Assembly: GCA_946886475.1 (NCBI GenBank)
Contig: CAMPIQ010000081.1
Span: 1 to 16,245 of the forward strand
Length of the DNA: 16,245 nucleotides
From: an uncultured Chitinophagales bacterium
GTDB lineage: Bacteria > Bacteroidota > Bacteroidia > Chitinophagales > Chitinophagaceae
Direction: 5' to 3'
Shown here: one piece after another, positions 8,101 through 14,708 of the stretch
How positions within the stretch are numbered: the first letter of the stretch is position 1
How the letters are laid out: every line of letters starts with the position of its first letter
Notes under the pieces: generated by a model
What the model was told of the DNA's origin: nothing
Database searches by the model: none
The model's input: only the letters and a program-made list of their open reading frames with translations
Made by a program: the position numbers and the translations under genes

Positions 8101-8194
8101 CCTCACGTGTAGTAAAATTTTCCAGGAAGTGTGGTGGTTCCTGTGCCTTTGCTCCTGAACAAATACAAATTAGTATGGCGTAAAAGCTACGCAC
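5120..8194 (-). CDS. Propeller-type sensor histidine kinase (HisKA_3)
   Basis: A 1024-residue membrane sensor. Residues 1-17 are a signal peptide (SGAKA-Q). About 25-700 holds roughly eleven recognisable two-component-regulator propeller repeats of the form W-(I/V/M)-(A/G)-T-x-x-G-L; examples are GLLWIATTDGLNRFD near the start and VLWIGTFSSGLLKYN later. A Y_Y_Y domain (about 715-790) is followed by one membrane helix (about 795-815). HisKA_3 follows with His836 in RNLHDEVGST, then an HATPase domain with the N-box Glu944/Asn947/Asn948 in FKEAVNNLAKHS and the G1 box Asp975 in SDNGIGF. This is the outer half of a hybrid two-component system, but without a fused receiver or AraC domain; the NarL regulator is encoded next to it. 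The start is GTG at 8194: an in-frame TAA lies seven codons upstream and no ATG precedes the signal peptide. The ligand is unknown, often a sugar or peptide in related sensors. Confidence 0.93.
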   Translation of the reverse strand: MRSFYAILICICSGAKAQEPPHFLENFTTREGLSSNNITDILQDDQGLLWIATTDGLNRFDGTAITHFFQQENSNSIPHNSVYCLYKLPNNVIAIGTRSGLSFYNIGLKSFTNFYYDSQSALDEYNNIISLLETDSHGNLWAASKNCIFVFDKNLKLKRTFFSSFKESDASKQRLRFVEKMIPWINGDMLVYRFDGWYVYSMQLSHALPLQRSVYKSKLSLLTEMWLWSKKHHRYYPAVNTFRVFNRYLLCILPGKDSLVLINENGKQTGSLFFPYNSYPFILWSQEVSTMDSSRLLFLFHNYGMAQVNIYWRNREPSLSSISNLVFEGTEFISAIRDRQDNWWMATAEQGIKRACPYKQNFQSQILLTKEGAIKSQINSFSRYENNLWIATYGDGFFQKNLLTGKTHHHSIIENANNPWPGFIWHVKQVHRDSVWVATQVGLFWYYLPEKKYGRLKSYPGKPEVLDSVAVTTQFTDSYGLTWMGLGLGNGVCYFDAQRKIFKHYPNHPKAYPFRYPTHIAEDKNGNLWFTSDASPSLVFWNRKSDAFKVVALPYKDHKKINPLVGLLYENDSVLWIGTFSSGLLKYNIRSNTMKIYGHDRGIANSNVSSVYQDSLKRIWLGTLGALTCFDPSTEMFTNFNSAGGLPVDFTTAHFYYDKDQHLLYNGGNGAYFYFNPNRMDPPRQPQKTMITGMLVNGKSFLFDAKPAGFKPSQNDITIHYAAIDLTNGAQTNYAYRLIGVDTAWVMAGNQRQINFSNLAPGNYTFMVRAGNNMGAWSDEIASLQFYIKKPFSKTVLFYAMIIMTLSVIFYALYRFRLRELMRTEKVRTEISRNLHDEVGSTLTNISLGTLLVQKQLQYEPSLNRILERIYQDSQHVSQSMREIVWSINPKIDTVGETLPRMLNYASEMLEAKNIELKVEIGNGIGDEKLSMQKRRDLYLVFKEAVNNLAKHSNATIVQVRVYVEKNILFMMISDNGIGFDSSDTGKQNGLRNMKERARTNGWRLWVLSTQGKGTTIQLEADIA

Positions 8195-8519
8195 TATTGC
8201 GGTTTTGCAGTATTAATTTAGTTCTTTTTAGGCTTATTGATTAAAGGAATACCGGATAGCTGATCAATAGGTATCATGGTGACAGCTGCTTTCCCTGTTC
8301 TTTTATAAAGTAAACACGTGGTATTGAATCAGGAACGGACGGCCTTTTCATTTTCATTTCAGTAAATATTCATTGACGCCTGACTTTGGATCCCGGGTTT
8401 GTAATACAGGGAAAAAATGCGGGGCGTTTTTAATATCGGCATATGGGTTCACCACTCATAAAAATTTTTTTATTCTTTCCTCCCCTTCTTCTACCTTTCG
8501 CAGGACCAAAACCGGCTAT
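8195..8519. promoter_or_regulatory. Divergent intergenic region between kinase and S9 peptidase
   Basis: About 325 bp separate the kinase GTG from the likely peptidase ATG at 8520, and must contain promoters for both. TTTG occurs on the plus strand at 8385-8388 and 8398-8401, but neither has a TAnnTTTG at 19 bases, so no promoter is called. On the plus strand, 8373-8519 is open in the peptidase frame from a TTG codon. It encodes no signal-like sequence and is more likely the 5' leader. Confidence 0.4.
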
Positions 8520-11324
8520 ATGTTTAAAAAATTATTACTCCTTTTCCAGGTAACCTGTTTTTTGGTTACCATCAGTACTGCCCAGAAAAAAGATTTGACG
8601 CCTGAAGACTATGGCCAGTGGCAAACCCTGGCTACCACAGGCATGTCGCCCAATGGTGAATGGATAATCTACCATATAATGGTACAGGAAGGCAACGATA
8701 CATTATTCGTGGTAAATAAGAATGCCAACAAAACTTATAAGCTGCCTTTTGCCGTGAATCCCGAATTTTCGGGCGACAATCAGTGGCTTGCTTACAGGAT
8801 AGGTGTTCCGTTCAAGGAAGCCGAGAAGCTCCGCGACCAGATGAAGCCACTGGAATATAAACTTGGAATATTGAACCTGTGGACAGGTAAAACAGAAGAG
8901 ATCAAAAACATCAACCGCTTTGGATTTTCACGCAATGGAAAATTTATTGCCGCTTATCTCACACCACCAAAAGACAATAAGGACAAAGGAGCGGTGTTGC
9001 TTGTGAAAGATCTTTCAGATGGAACTACACGCACCATCGGTAATGTTACTGAATATGCATTCAACAAAAAAAGCGATCACCTGGCCTATATCGTGGAATC
9101 TGCAAATACAGCAGGTAATTCCATTGAGTTGTACAATCTGAATAATACCATGCTGAAAGTGCTGGCAAGTGATACGGCCAGGTTTTCCAAATTAACCTGG
9201 TCAAAGGAAGGCGACGGACTTGCTTTCTTCAGAGCATACCGCAAAGACAGGTATGAGGAAGATAATGCTGTTGTTTATACGTACACAGGCCTTTCAAAAA
9301 AACCGGCAATGAAGATCCTTGATCCCGAGAAGGAAAAGGATTTTCCACAAGGCATGCGGATCTATACCAATTCCAGCCTTGCTTTGAGTGATGATATGAC
9401 CACTGCGTTTTTTGGATTGAAGCCCTGGACCTATAATGAACTTGCAAAGAAGGACGATAGAAGGCCTGGTGACAGCATGACCAGAAAAGATACTTTGCGA
9501 ATTGACAGTACAAGAGCCGTGATAGCCGCAAAAAAGGGGAAGACCAGTGAGAAACTGGCAGGCCTTGACATCTGGCATTGGAATGATCCGGAGATCCAGC
9601 CGAGGCAAAAAATTACATTGAACCAGGATACTTTAATGAGTTCACTTAGCGCATGGAATCTTGATAATGGAAAATTCTTTACACTTACAACCGATGAAGC
9701 CCCGTTGGCTCAGCTTACAGGAAACCAGAAGTATGCTGTGGTGTATACCAATACCAAATACAAACCGGCGTTCAAGGAAGACTATGCCGATGCATGGATT
9801 GTTGATGTAAAAACAGGCGAACGTAAACTGGCCTTTGAAAAAACGCTTGCGGGTTTCAATACGTTTCCACGCACTTCACCGGATGGCAGGTTCCTTACTT
9901 ATTTCAAGGATAAGAACTGGTGGTGTTATAATATAGCAACCGGACAAAATATCAACCTCACCGGCGGCCTGCCTTCCGTTTTCTGGGATATCCGTGATGA
10001 TAGTCCAGCGCCTAACCGGCCTGCAGTTGGTATGGGGGGATGGCTAAAAGGAGATAAGGAAATTTTGTTGTACGATGAATACGATGTTTGGGCCGTAAAG
10101 CCAGATGGAAAAGGTGCAAGAAAAATTACGGACGGTAAAGCTACAGAGACCGTGTACCGTGTGCAGCGGCTTGATTTTGAAGAAGCTTATCTTGATGACA
10201 GCAAGCCTATATTCTTTAACATGTATGGAGATAAGACCAAAAAGTTTGGTTATGCAAAGATGGAAAATGGAAAAGTGCAGCCATTGGTATTTGAGAATAT
10301 GCTGGTGAACCGTTTAGTGAAGGCAAAGGATGCCAATACTTATTTGTATATGAAACAGGATTATGATCAGTCGCCTGTTCTCTATGCAACATCAGATTTC
10401 TCAAATGCAAGACAGGTGGTGGCCACCAATCCACAGCAGGCCGGTTATCATTGGGGCAGGAGTGAACTGATCTCCTATACCAATAAGGATGGGAAGAAAA
10501 TGCAGGGCGCATTGTTTTATCCGGCTAATTACGAGCCTGGCAAGAAATATCCTATGATCACTTACATCTATGAGGAGTTATCGCAGACTGTTCACAATTA
10601 TACCAACCCAAGCGAACGTGGTGCTTATAACACCACCAATTTCACCACCAATGGGTACTTTGTTTTCCGTCCGGATATCACCTACAAGATCAATGACCCC
10701 GGAATGAGTGCCGTGAATTGCGTAGTACCTGCAGTGGAAGAAGTAATTAAGACGGGCATGATCGATAAAGATAAGATCGGGTTGATGGGCCATAGCTGGG
10801 GCGCTTATCAGACGTCTTTCATCATTTCGCAAACAAATTTATTTAAAGCGGCTATAGCCGGTGCGCCATTGACGAATCTCATTTCGATGAGCAATAGCAT
10901 TTACTGGAATACAGGAACACCTGACAGCAAGATCTTTGAAACAAGCCAGGGCAGGTTCGACGGACCCTGGTATGAAAGGATGGAAGAACATATGCGCAAT
11001 TCACCTATGTACCAGGCGGCGAACATTAAAACTCCCTTGTTGGTTGCTTTTGGTGACAAGGACGGAGCGGTTGACTGGCACCAGGGCATTGAAATGTACA
11101 GCACCATGAGAAGGATGCAGAAGCCGCACATTATGCTGGTTTATGCCGGAGAAAATCATGGACTGGCGAAGAAGGAAAACCAGATTGATTACCAGAAAAG
11201 ACAAAAGGAATTCTTTGACCATTATTTATTAGGCAAGACACCGGAGAACTGGATCGTGAATGGTATGAGCCAGACTGAGAAGGCGGATAAGAAGAAAGCA
11301 GAGCCGAAGGGGAAGGTGTTTTGA
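8520..11324 (+). CDS. Secreted S9 family serine peptidase (prolyl oligopeptidase type)
   Basis: A 934-residue exported peptidase of family S9. The start is placed at ATG 8520, directly before a signal peptide MFKKLLLLFQVTCFLVTISTAQ; the longer frame opening at TTG 8373 would bury that signal behind 49 unlikely residues. Residues about 25-640 form the beta-propeller part with WD-like blades (SPNGEWIIYH, SRNGKFIAAYL, SPDGRFLTYFKDKNWW) and the DIWHWNDPEIQP segment typical of this large S9 subgroup. The alpha/beta-hydrolase domain (about 660-910) has nucleophile Ser759 in GHSWGAYQ, Asp848 in GDKDGAV and His880 in GENHGL, a complete catalytic triad. S9 enzymes cleave short peptides, often after proline, in the periplasm; the specificity here is not readable. 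The Lys-rich tail (about 918-934) has no T9SS sorting domain. It is divergent from the sensor kinase, which may control it (inference). Confidence 0.9.
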   Translation: MFKKLLLLFQVTCFLVTISTAQKKDLTPEDYGQWQTLATTGMSPNGEWIIYHIMVQEGNDTLFVVNKNANKTYKLPFAVNPEFSGDNQWLAYRIGVPFKEAEKLRDQMKPLEYKLGILNLWTGKTEEIKNINRFGFSRNGKFIAAYLTPPKDNKDKGAVLLVKDLSDGTTRTIGNVTEYAFNKKSDHLAYIVESANTAGNSIELYNLNNTMLKVLASDTARFSKLTWSKEGDGLAFFRAYRKDRYEEDNAVVYTYTGLSKKPAMKILDPEKEKDFPQGMRIYTNSSLALSDDMTTAFFGLKPWTYNELAKKDDRRPGDSMTRKDTLRIDSTRAVIAAKKGKTSEKLAGLDIWHWNDPEIQPRQKITLNQDTLMSSLSAWNLDNGKFFTLTTDEAPLAQLTGNQKYAVVYTNTKYKPAFKEDYADAWIVDVKTGERKLAFEKTLAGFNTFPRTSPDGRFLTYFKDKNWWCYNIATGQNINLTGGLPSVFWDIRDDSPAPNRPAVGMGGWLKGDKEILLYDEYDVWAVKPDGKGARKITDGKATETVYRVQRLDFEEAYLDDSKPIFFNMYGDKTKKFGYAKMENGKVQPLVFENMLVNRLVKAKDANTYLYMKQDYDQSPVLYATSDFSNARQVVATNPQQAGYHWGRSELISYTNKDGKKMQGALFYPANYEPGKKYPMITYIYEELSQTVHNYTNPSERGAYNTTNFTTNGYFVFRPDITYKINDPGMSAVNCVVPAVEEVIKTGMIDKDKIGLMGHSWGAYQTSFIISQTNLFKAAIAGAPLTNLISMSNSIYWNTGTPDSKIFETSQGRFDGPWYERMEEHMRNSPMYQAANIKTPLLVAFGDKDGAVDWHQGIEMYSTMRRMQKPHIMLVYAGENHGLAKKENQIDYQKRQKEFFDHYLLGKTPENWIVNGMSQTEKADKKKAEPKGKVF

Positions 11325-11350
11325 AAATTCAAGATTTAAAAGTAAAAATC

Positions 11351-11382
11351 AAAAAAGCGGAACCCGAAAGTTCCGCTTTTTT
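11351..11382. terminator. Intrinsic terminator after the S9 peptidase
   Basis: AAAAAAGCGGAAC (11351-11363), a six-base loop CCGAAA, then the exact complement GTTCCGCTTTTTT (11370-11382). This gives a GC-rich stem with a T6 tail 26 bp after the peptidase stop. The A-run on the other side makes it usable in both directions. Confidence 0.9.
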
Positions 11383-11607
11383 CATAATTGCTTAAAGTGT
11401 AAAAGGCTTCGGGTTCATTAAACCTATTCGAACTTTGTCATCCCGCAGGGATCTGGAAATCGGGTGTAACCAACCCTTGAAAAGAACAAACCCACAATGC
11501 TTATCCCGAAGAGGTTTGAGCATTGAGTGTAAATAACAATAGACTCTTTATACGTTCATTGACAAGTTGTCCAGGCAAGAGGATGCTGATTGTTCTATCA
11601 CTGTAAA
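11383..11607. repeat. Gene-free stretch with palindromic fragments, possible degenerate intergenic repeat
   Basis: No credible gene is present in these 225 bp. ATCCC-GCA-GGGAT at 11440-11452 is a short perfect hairpin inside a GTCATCCCGCAGGGATCT string. CAATGCT (11495-11501) and AGCATTG (11519-11525) form a second hairpin, extended inward by further pairs with CCGAAGAGG at its tip. The composition differs from the surrounding coding DNA, and the layout resembles dispersed non-coding repeats. Its repetitive nature cannot be shown from one copy. Confidence 0.35.
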
Positions 11608-13242
11608 TTACTTAAGCACCACCAGCTTTTTTTTCTTCTCGTCTACCAAATATTTTACACCTTTCACAATAACAAAAAGTACATTTCCTTCCTTTACTAT
11701 TTCTCCGTCTTCAATCTTAATTCTCCATTCCGGTTTATCACTGAATAACCTGATTTTCTTTAATTCCTGTGCGTATTTATCAATAACAAAAAAACTTTCC
11801 TGTTCTTCATCATAGATCCAGTGTGCTGCATCCATGGCCAGGTCCATCTTTTCCTCTCCCGCAGCATTGATCAGTTTAACGCGGTTAACATATTTATCCG
11901 TATAAAATTTGTAACTGATGATATGCAGGTCGTTTTTCCCTTCCAGTTTTGAAAGTTGGGAAAGAATAAAATTTGAATTTTCAAATTTGATGCTATACAC
12001 CGTATCTGTAATGTTGTAAAGTGAATCATAGTATCCATAAACTCCTCTTCCTTTTTCGTCATCATAGTAGGCTGTGCGGAGAACGCCTTCCAAAGAGTCA
12101 TAATAGACCTTGTGAAGGTTCATTTGAAAAGGCTTCCTGAATTCTTTCAGCCAGAGAATGCTTCCGTTTTCATCGTACCGTATTTCGGAGAATGCCGTGT
12201 TGTTCATGTTTTTAATGAGTTGTATAAAACCACCTCCGGCAGCTGGATAAACATTCAGTTCATAGTCTTCAATATATTCACCGGGATTATTATAATACTC
12301 AGCAGAATCTTTCGGTGAAAAATATTCAGCCCCTAGGTTTTGACGGTGTAATACCCAGAGTCCAGGTGCATTATCATAGTATGTGGGATTCCTGGAACTG
12401 AAGTCCCTGGTACGGATCAATGGTTTGCCATTGTTGATTTTATAATCAGGATCAGCTAATGCATTTAACTGCCAGCATACTGTATCGAGTTTGGCGCGGC
12501 TAACACCATTATTGAACTGGGAATGTTTTGTCAACTGTGCCAGATCGTCAATGATCTGATCCAGGTTGTTTCTGAACTTGTAGTTATGTGATTTTAGCAG
12601 TTCTCGTTGTATTGGTGTTCCGTCATCATATAAATGCGTCATACTATACAGATAACCATAAATTCTTTTTTTGCGTGCTTCTTCACCATTGAAATAAGCC
12701 GCCATCCAACGGTAGATCATGTAATATGAAAAATCTTCGAATTTGAATGTAAAACCGGCATCGGTAAATTGTTTAAGGTAATCATCGTGAAATGTTTCCG
12801 GGATCAGTCCATGCATTTCTTCAATTCCCAAAGAATCATAAGTGTCATTTAGTTCTTTCCACAATCCTTTTTGTGCATATAATTGAATGGTCTTTGCCAG
12901 TTTTTCAATATCCTGGTTAATGGAAAGCAGTTCCCATTTATATTGTTCGTATTGATTTTCAGAAGCCCTCTTTGCATCGGCTTCTGCTTTCTCCCTTCTC
13001 AATCTTTTTCCATTAAATAGCATATTGACAGAATGTGCAATATCCTTTAAGCTGACATTTGTATTTCCATTTCCATAGTTTACGTTACCGGAACTTTTAT
13101 TTACCGGACTTGAGAAATCAAGCCTTGTGCCGGTAGGAATACGAACCCCGCCTTCGTACCGGTAGGTTTCGTAAGTACGGTAATTCTGTGATTTGGCTAC
13201 CAGGGCTGATAAGGCAAAAAATAAGCAAAGGGAAAATTTCAT
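11608..13242 (-). CDS. Secreted protein of unknown function
   Basis: I do not recognise this 544-residue protein. ATG 13242 is chosen because it opens a clear signal peptide (MKFSLCLFFALSALVAKS-Q); a longer frame from 13362 adds 40 residues without signal character. After a Tyr-rich stretch (YRTYETYRYEGG) and an Asn/Gly-rich segment, residues about 70-135 are strongly charged and helical (RLRREKAEADAKRASENQYEQYKWELL), perhaps a coiled coil. About 140-290 looks mainly helical. From about 300 to the end it looks mostly beta, with repeated Y-D/E strands and turns such as YYDSLEGVLR and YDEEQESFFVIDKYAQELKKIRLF, compatible with a propeller or jelly-roll. There is no C-terminal sorting domain and no catalytic motif I can name. 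It probably resides in the periplasm or at the outer surface. It is divergent from the membrane protein gene at 13357. Confidence 0.8.
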   Translation of the reverse strand: MKFSLCLFFALSALVAKSQNYRTYETYRYEGGVRIPTGTRLDFSSPVNKSSGNVNYGNGNTNVSLKDIAHSVNMLFNGKRLRREKAEADAKRASENQYEQYKWELLSINQDIEKLAKTIQLYAQKGLWKELNDTYDSLGIEEMHGLIPETFHDDYLKQFTDAGFTFKFEDFSYYMIYRWMAAYFNGEEARKKRIYGYLYSMTHLYDDGTPIQRELLKSHNYKFRNNLDQIIDDLAQLTKHSQFNNGVSRAKLDTVCWQLNALADPDYKINNGKPLIRTRDFSSRNPTYYDNAPGLWVLHRQNLGAEYFSPKDSAEYYNNPGEYIEDYELNVYPAAGGGFIQLIKNMNNTAFSEIRYDENGSILWLKEFRKPFQMNLHKVYYDSLEGVLRTAYYDDEKGRGVYGYYDSLYNITDTVYSIKFENSNFILSQLSKLEGKNDLHIISYKFYTDKYVNRVKLINAAGEEKMDLAMDAAHWIYDEEQESFFVIDKYAQELKKIRLFSDKPEWRIKIEDGEIVKEGNVLFVIVKGVKYLVDEKKKKLVVLK

Positions 13243-13275
13243 GGCAGCTAAAATAAAAACAGAATCAGAGATTAC

Positions 13276-13306
13276 ATAATTGACAGGGTGTTGATGCCCT
13301 TGCAAA
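13276..13306 (-). promoter_or_regulatory. Possible promoter of the unknown secreted protein
   Basis: On the minus strand TTTG (13303-13306) is followed after 19 bases by TCAATTAT (13276-13283), a partial match to TAnnTTTG. It would give a leader of about 30 bases before ATG 13242. The -7 match is weak. Confidence 0.22.
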
Positions 13307-13356
13307 AGACAAAACTTCTTCGGAAATTGATGTAGCCAATTTTTAAAGACCTTATC

Positions 13357-14160
13357 ATGCATAATTTATCTTCAGGTATCAGCGGGAATAGGGATACGGG
13401 TTTAACTCCAGGCATCAGGAAAGATGATTCAATTTTGTCCAACCCGCAAACCAAACATGAATCCCGCCCTTCACCTCCTCCTGACCATATATTCACCTAC
13501 CGGCGGCTAAGGCGGATGATTGGAATACTTGGTGTTTCCCTGCCTATAATATTGGTGCTCCTTTCATTGATCTCGCTTTTTGATACAGATATTCAACCTT
13601 CCATATCCCATTACTATTATACTAATCTTCGGGAAATATTTACGGGTACACTTTGTGGCGTAGGTTTATTTCTGATCTGCTACAAAGGACATAACAATCC
13701 ATTATTCTGGAAGAATGATAATTTTCTGACCAATGTGGCCGGTGTTATGGCTTTTGGTGTGGCCTTCTTTCCAACATTTTATGAAGCGGAGGAACAAACC
13801 ATTCATACACTGATAGCAGGTGTTGAATGGATCGGGTGGTTTCATTATGCCTGTGCTGCTTTTTTATTCTTAAGCTTTTCTCTTTTGGCCATCAATGTAT
13901 TTACCATCGGACAAAACATTGATCCCAGCCTTCCCAAATCACGATTGAATGAAAATAATATTTATAAAATATGCGGGTATTCCATTTTGGTGTTTATAGT
14001 ATTGGTGCCGGTAGCTGCAAGCCTAAAACTTTTTGAATATTCCACACTTGTATTTGAGGCATTATCCCTTTTTGCTTTTGGCACTGCATGGCTCATCAAG
14101 GGCCGGGCCCTGGGAGATAAAGGAAAGATCGGTGAAGTGTTGTACAAGGAAAGAAATTGA
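13357..14160 (+). CDS. Six-helix membrane protein of unknown function
   Basis: A 267-residue inner-membrane protein. Residues 1-50 are polar, Pro/Ser-rich and probably cytoplasmic. Six hydrophobic segments follow at about 54-75, 92-109, 122-141, 158-182, 204-225 and 228-248, and a short basic tail closes the protein. The loop SISHYYYTNLREIFTGTLCGVGLFLICYKG is distinctive: the tri-tyrosine patch before helix 2 resembles a widespread group of uncharacterised bacterial membrane proteins with a YYxT-(R/D)-(D/E)-(I/V)-F pattern. I cannot assign a transport or enzyme role. ATG 13357 is the first start; a start at Met54 is possible but would leave no N-terminal tail. It is divergent from the unknown secreted protein, 114 bp away. 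Confidence 0.82.
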   Translation: MHNLSSGISGNRDTGLTPGIRKDDSILSNPQTKHESRPSPPPDHIFTYRRLRRMIGILGVSLPIILVLLSLISLFDTDIQPSISHYYYTNLREIFTGTLCGVGLFLICYKGHNNPLFWKNDNFLTNVAGVMAFGVAFFPTFYEAEEQTIHTLIAGVEWIGWFHYACAAFLFLSFSLLAINVFTIGQNIDPSLPKSRLNENNIYKICGYSILVFIVLVPVAASLKLFEYSTLVFEALSLFAFGTAWLIKGRALGDKGKIGEVLYKERN

Positions 14161-14299
14161 TTTAATGGTATTCCGTTTCTAAAAGTCCTTTTTACAAACT
14201 GAAAAGAAAGTGGGAGGTTGTGCGCATTTAAATTGTTAATGATTTGCATGGAACATCAGTGCAGGTTCGCCCCGGGGGCTTATTCTCCTGCCGGTTTCT

Positions 14300-14307
14300 T
14301 ATATTTA
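14300..14307 (+). promoter_or_regulatory. Possible -7 promoter element before the small basic protein
   Basis: TATATTTA matches the Bacteroidota -7 element TAnnTTTG in seven of eight positions and ends 19 bases before the small ORF's ATG at 14327. No TTTG lies at the expected upstream spacing, so support is partial. Confidence 0.22.
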
Positions 14308-14326
14308 CACCACAAAATCCGAACAT

Positions 14327-14488
14327 ATGGGTCTTCCGGTAAACGATAAAAAAAATCCAAATAAGAAATCAGGCAGCAATAAGAGCAATGCAGGCAATTC
14401 CAAGTTTATAAAATCTGCATCTTCGTCAACCAAATCTCCAAACGTTGCCAAGAAGATCAGGGGAACGGGAGCTAACAGGGGAAGTTAA
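14327..14488 (+). CDS. Small basic Lys/Ser/Asn-rich protein, 53 residues
   Basis: An ATG-to-TAA frame of 53 residues beginning MGLPVNDKKNPNKKSG and ending KKIRGTGANRGS. It contains about 11 Lys plus 2 Arg and only one acidic residue, with Ser, Asn and Gly making up most of the rest. It has no hydrophobic core, signal peptide or membrane segment, so it is probably disordered and positively charged, and suited to binding nucleic acid or another polyanion. From memory, short proteins with a similar Lys-rich body, an SKFI core and an RGS-type C-terminus occur in Bacteroidota genomes without known function; that recollection is unverified. It stands alone on the plus strand between the membrane protein and the convergent amidase. 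A TATATTTA element upstream supports expression. A chance frame of this composition is possible but unlikely. Confidence 0.62.
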   Translation: MGLPVNDKKNPNKKSGSNKSNAGNSKFIKSASSSTKSPNVAKKIRGTGANRGS

Positions 14489-14708
14489 GCGGCTAATATC
14501 CTGACTGGTCGTTTAAAAAACCTGGATTCATTGCATATTTAATGCAGTGAGGAGTACCGGTCATCAGCCATAAAACAATATGCCTGATCATTACTGATAC
14601 AAATGGCCATTGTATAAGCCATCTTCATTTCATTAAATGCTGATGGCAACTTTCAGCGGAAAACAGAAATAAAAAAACCCAACAGAAGCCGGGTTTTGAT
14701 TTTCACTT
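14489..14708. other. Convergent intergenic region with a hairpin
   Basis: The 220 bp between the small basic gene and the amidase holds no credible gene. TCATTGCAT (14528-14536) and ATGCAGTGA (14542-14550) form a nine-base stem with one wobble pair around an ATTTA loop. It has no T-tract but may close the small gene's transcript. The amidase terminator occupies the right end. Confidence 0.4.
14671..14697 (-). terminator. Intrinsic terminator of the amidase gene
   Basis: Read on the minus strand, AAAACCC, a ten-base loop, then GGGTTTT followed by further T: seven T in all (complement of 14671-14677). It lies 11 bp beyond the amidase stop codon. On the plus strand only four T follow the stem, so it is oriented for the amidase. 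Confidence 0.75.

Noticed and set aside
8455..8475. A/T-run palindrome CATAAAAATTTTTTTATT as a terminator
   Set aside because: It has no GC stem and lies in the leader of the peptidase gene, where a terminator is unlikely.
9229..9608. Two overlapping minus-strand frames of about 100 codons
   Set aside because: Both lie within the peptidase propeller region and overlap each other in different frames; they are chance frames.
10216..10512. 98-codon minus-strand frame inside the S9 peptidase gene
   Set aside because: It is a shadow of the well-supported peptidase, with biased composition and no signal or domain.
13272..13496. 74-codon minus-strand frame across the divergent promoter region
   Set aside because: It overlaps the start of the membrane protein gene and the upstream region of the secreted protein, and its product shows no domain.
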